NCBI GenBank assembly: GCA_009703975.1 | Contig: WLFB01000044.1 | Location: 1 to 7,764, forward strand | DNA: 7,764 nucleotides | Origin: Actinomycetota bacterium | GTDB taxonomy: Bacteria > Actinomycetota > Acidimicrobiia > Acidimicrobiales > Ilumatobacteraceae | Direction of reading: 5' to 3' | Shown here: in pieces, positions 7,270 through 7,764 of the stretch | Numbering within the stretch: position 1 is the stretch's first letter | How the letters are laid out: the number at the start of each line of letters is the position of its first letter | Notes under the pieces: model-generated | Told to the model about the DNA's origin: nothing | Database searches by the model: none | The model's input: only the letters and a program-made list of their open reading frames with translations | Position numbers and translations under genes: made by a program

Positions 7270-7764
7270 CTAGCCCAGATTGGCTAAAAATGCAATACTG
7301 CGGCGAACCCCGGCCGTAGAAATCTTTGAATCGCGTGGCTGGTCGCCAACAATCGCCATGTCTTGCTCAAGCACATACCAACCCTCATAGCCATTGGACT
7401 CCATTACCCCGATGGCCTCGGCAATTTTGACATCGCCGTCTCCAGCAGCGCAAAATACTCCATCGCGAGTTGCCTCCATCAAAGTGATCTCGCCATCCAA
7501 GAAGCGCTTCGCGATATCCATCTTTACGTCTTTCACATGAAAGTGATCGATTCGAGCAAAGTTCTCTTTCGCGAATTTAACTGGGTCGGTACCACCAATC
7601 AGCATGTGACCAGTGTCTAGCAACCAACGAACATTTGAACCAGCAAGTACCCGATTTACATCGTCTTGTGTTTCGACGAGTGTGTTTAAGTGCGGATGCA
7701 ATACTTGGCGAATTCCGTAACTCGCGCAAATCTCATCTACTTCTGCAAAGCCGTCAAACATTGC
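7270..7764 (-). CDS. IolE-like sugar phosphate isomerase/epimerase (TIM barrel), 5' part missing
   Basis: The C-terminal 164-165 residues of a TIM-barrel isomerase/epimerase are visible; the frame is open to the right edge, so the true start lies outside. The segment LHPHLNTLVET, then LLDTGHMLIGG, then IDHFHVKDVK and WYVLEQD follow the order seen in this metal-dependent superfamily. The Asp of LLDTGH, a His of HFHVKD and the Glu of VLEQD are the likely metal ligands. DGVFCAAGDGDV resembles the GMFTVPGDGDL-type stretch of IolE, the 2-keto-myo-inositol (inosose) dehydratase, and the neighbouring iolD agrees. IolH or another cyclitol epimerase remains possible, so I give no symbol. It ends 148 bases before the binding-protein gene, with no clear terminator between them, and may belong to the same or a preceding transcript. 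Confidence 0.85.
   Translation of the reverse strand, partial: AMFDGFAEVDEICASYGIRQVLHPHLNTLVETQDDVNRVLAGSNVRWLLDTGHMLIGGTDPVKFAKENFARIDHFHVKDVKMDIAKRFLDGEITLMEATRDGVFCAAGDGDVKIAEAIGVMESNGYEGWYVLEQDMAIVGDQPRDSKISTAGVRRSIAFLANLG

Overview
All recognisable genes lie on the minus strand and are read from right to left. They form a compact piece of a myo-inositol (cyclitol) catabolism locus joined to a sugar-type ABC importer. In transcription order: the 3' end of an IolE-like TIM-barrel isomerase/dehydratase gene (cut by the right edge); a lipoprotein substrate-binding protein; an unusually long permease; a single-domain ATPase; a putative class I aldolase of the family found in actinobacterial iol clusters; iolD, the ring-opening ThDP hydrolase; and the 5' part of a short-chain dehydrogenase (cut by the left edge).

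The organism is probably an actinobacterium with a small, streamlined genome and moderate GC (mid to high 40s % by eye), such as a planktonic freshwater or marine lineage. This rests on the aldolase family typical of actinobacterial inositol clusters, the lipobox-bearing binding protein, GTG starts and very tight packing. Two gene junctions share an ATGA overlap and two others are separated by 9 and 34 bases. The lineage assignment is inference; no rRNA or taxonomic marker is present.

By region: 1-394 SDR start; 404-2272 iolD; 2269-3147 aldolase; 3182-3937 ATPase; 3934-5958 permease; 5959-6125 an intercistronic spacer holding two tandem RNA hairpins; 6126-7121 binding protein; 7122-7269 a spacer with a candidate promoter and a small inverted repeat; 7270-7764 IolE-like gene. 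No plus-strand gene, tRNA, rRNA, mobile element or CRISPR array was seen.

Working model (inference): the importer brings in inositol or a related cyclitol or sugar. An inositol dehydrogenase outside the window would oxidise it, the IolE-like enzyme would dehydrate the inosose, IolD opens the dione ring, and, after isomerisation and phosphorylation by IolB and IolC (not in the window), the aldolase could split 2-deoxy-5-keto-gluconate-6-phosphate. The two most unusual points are the permease, which carries a central extra block of about 290 residues with eight or nine predicted membrane segments, and a long hairpin between the binding-protein and permease genes whose G-U pairs fit only the transcribed (minus) strand.
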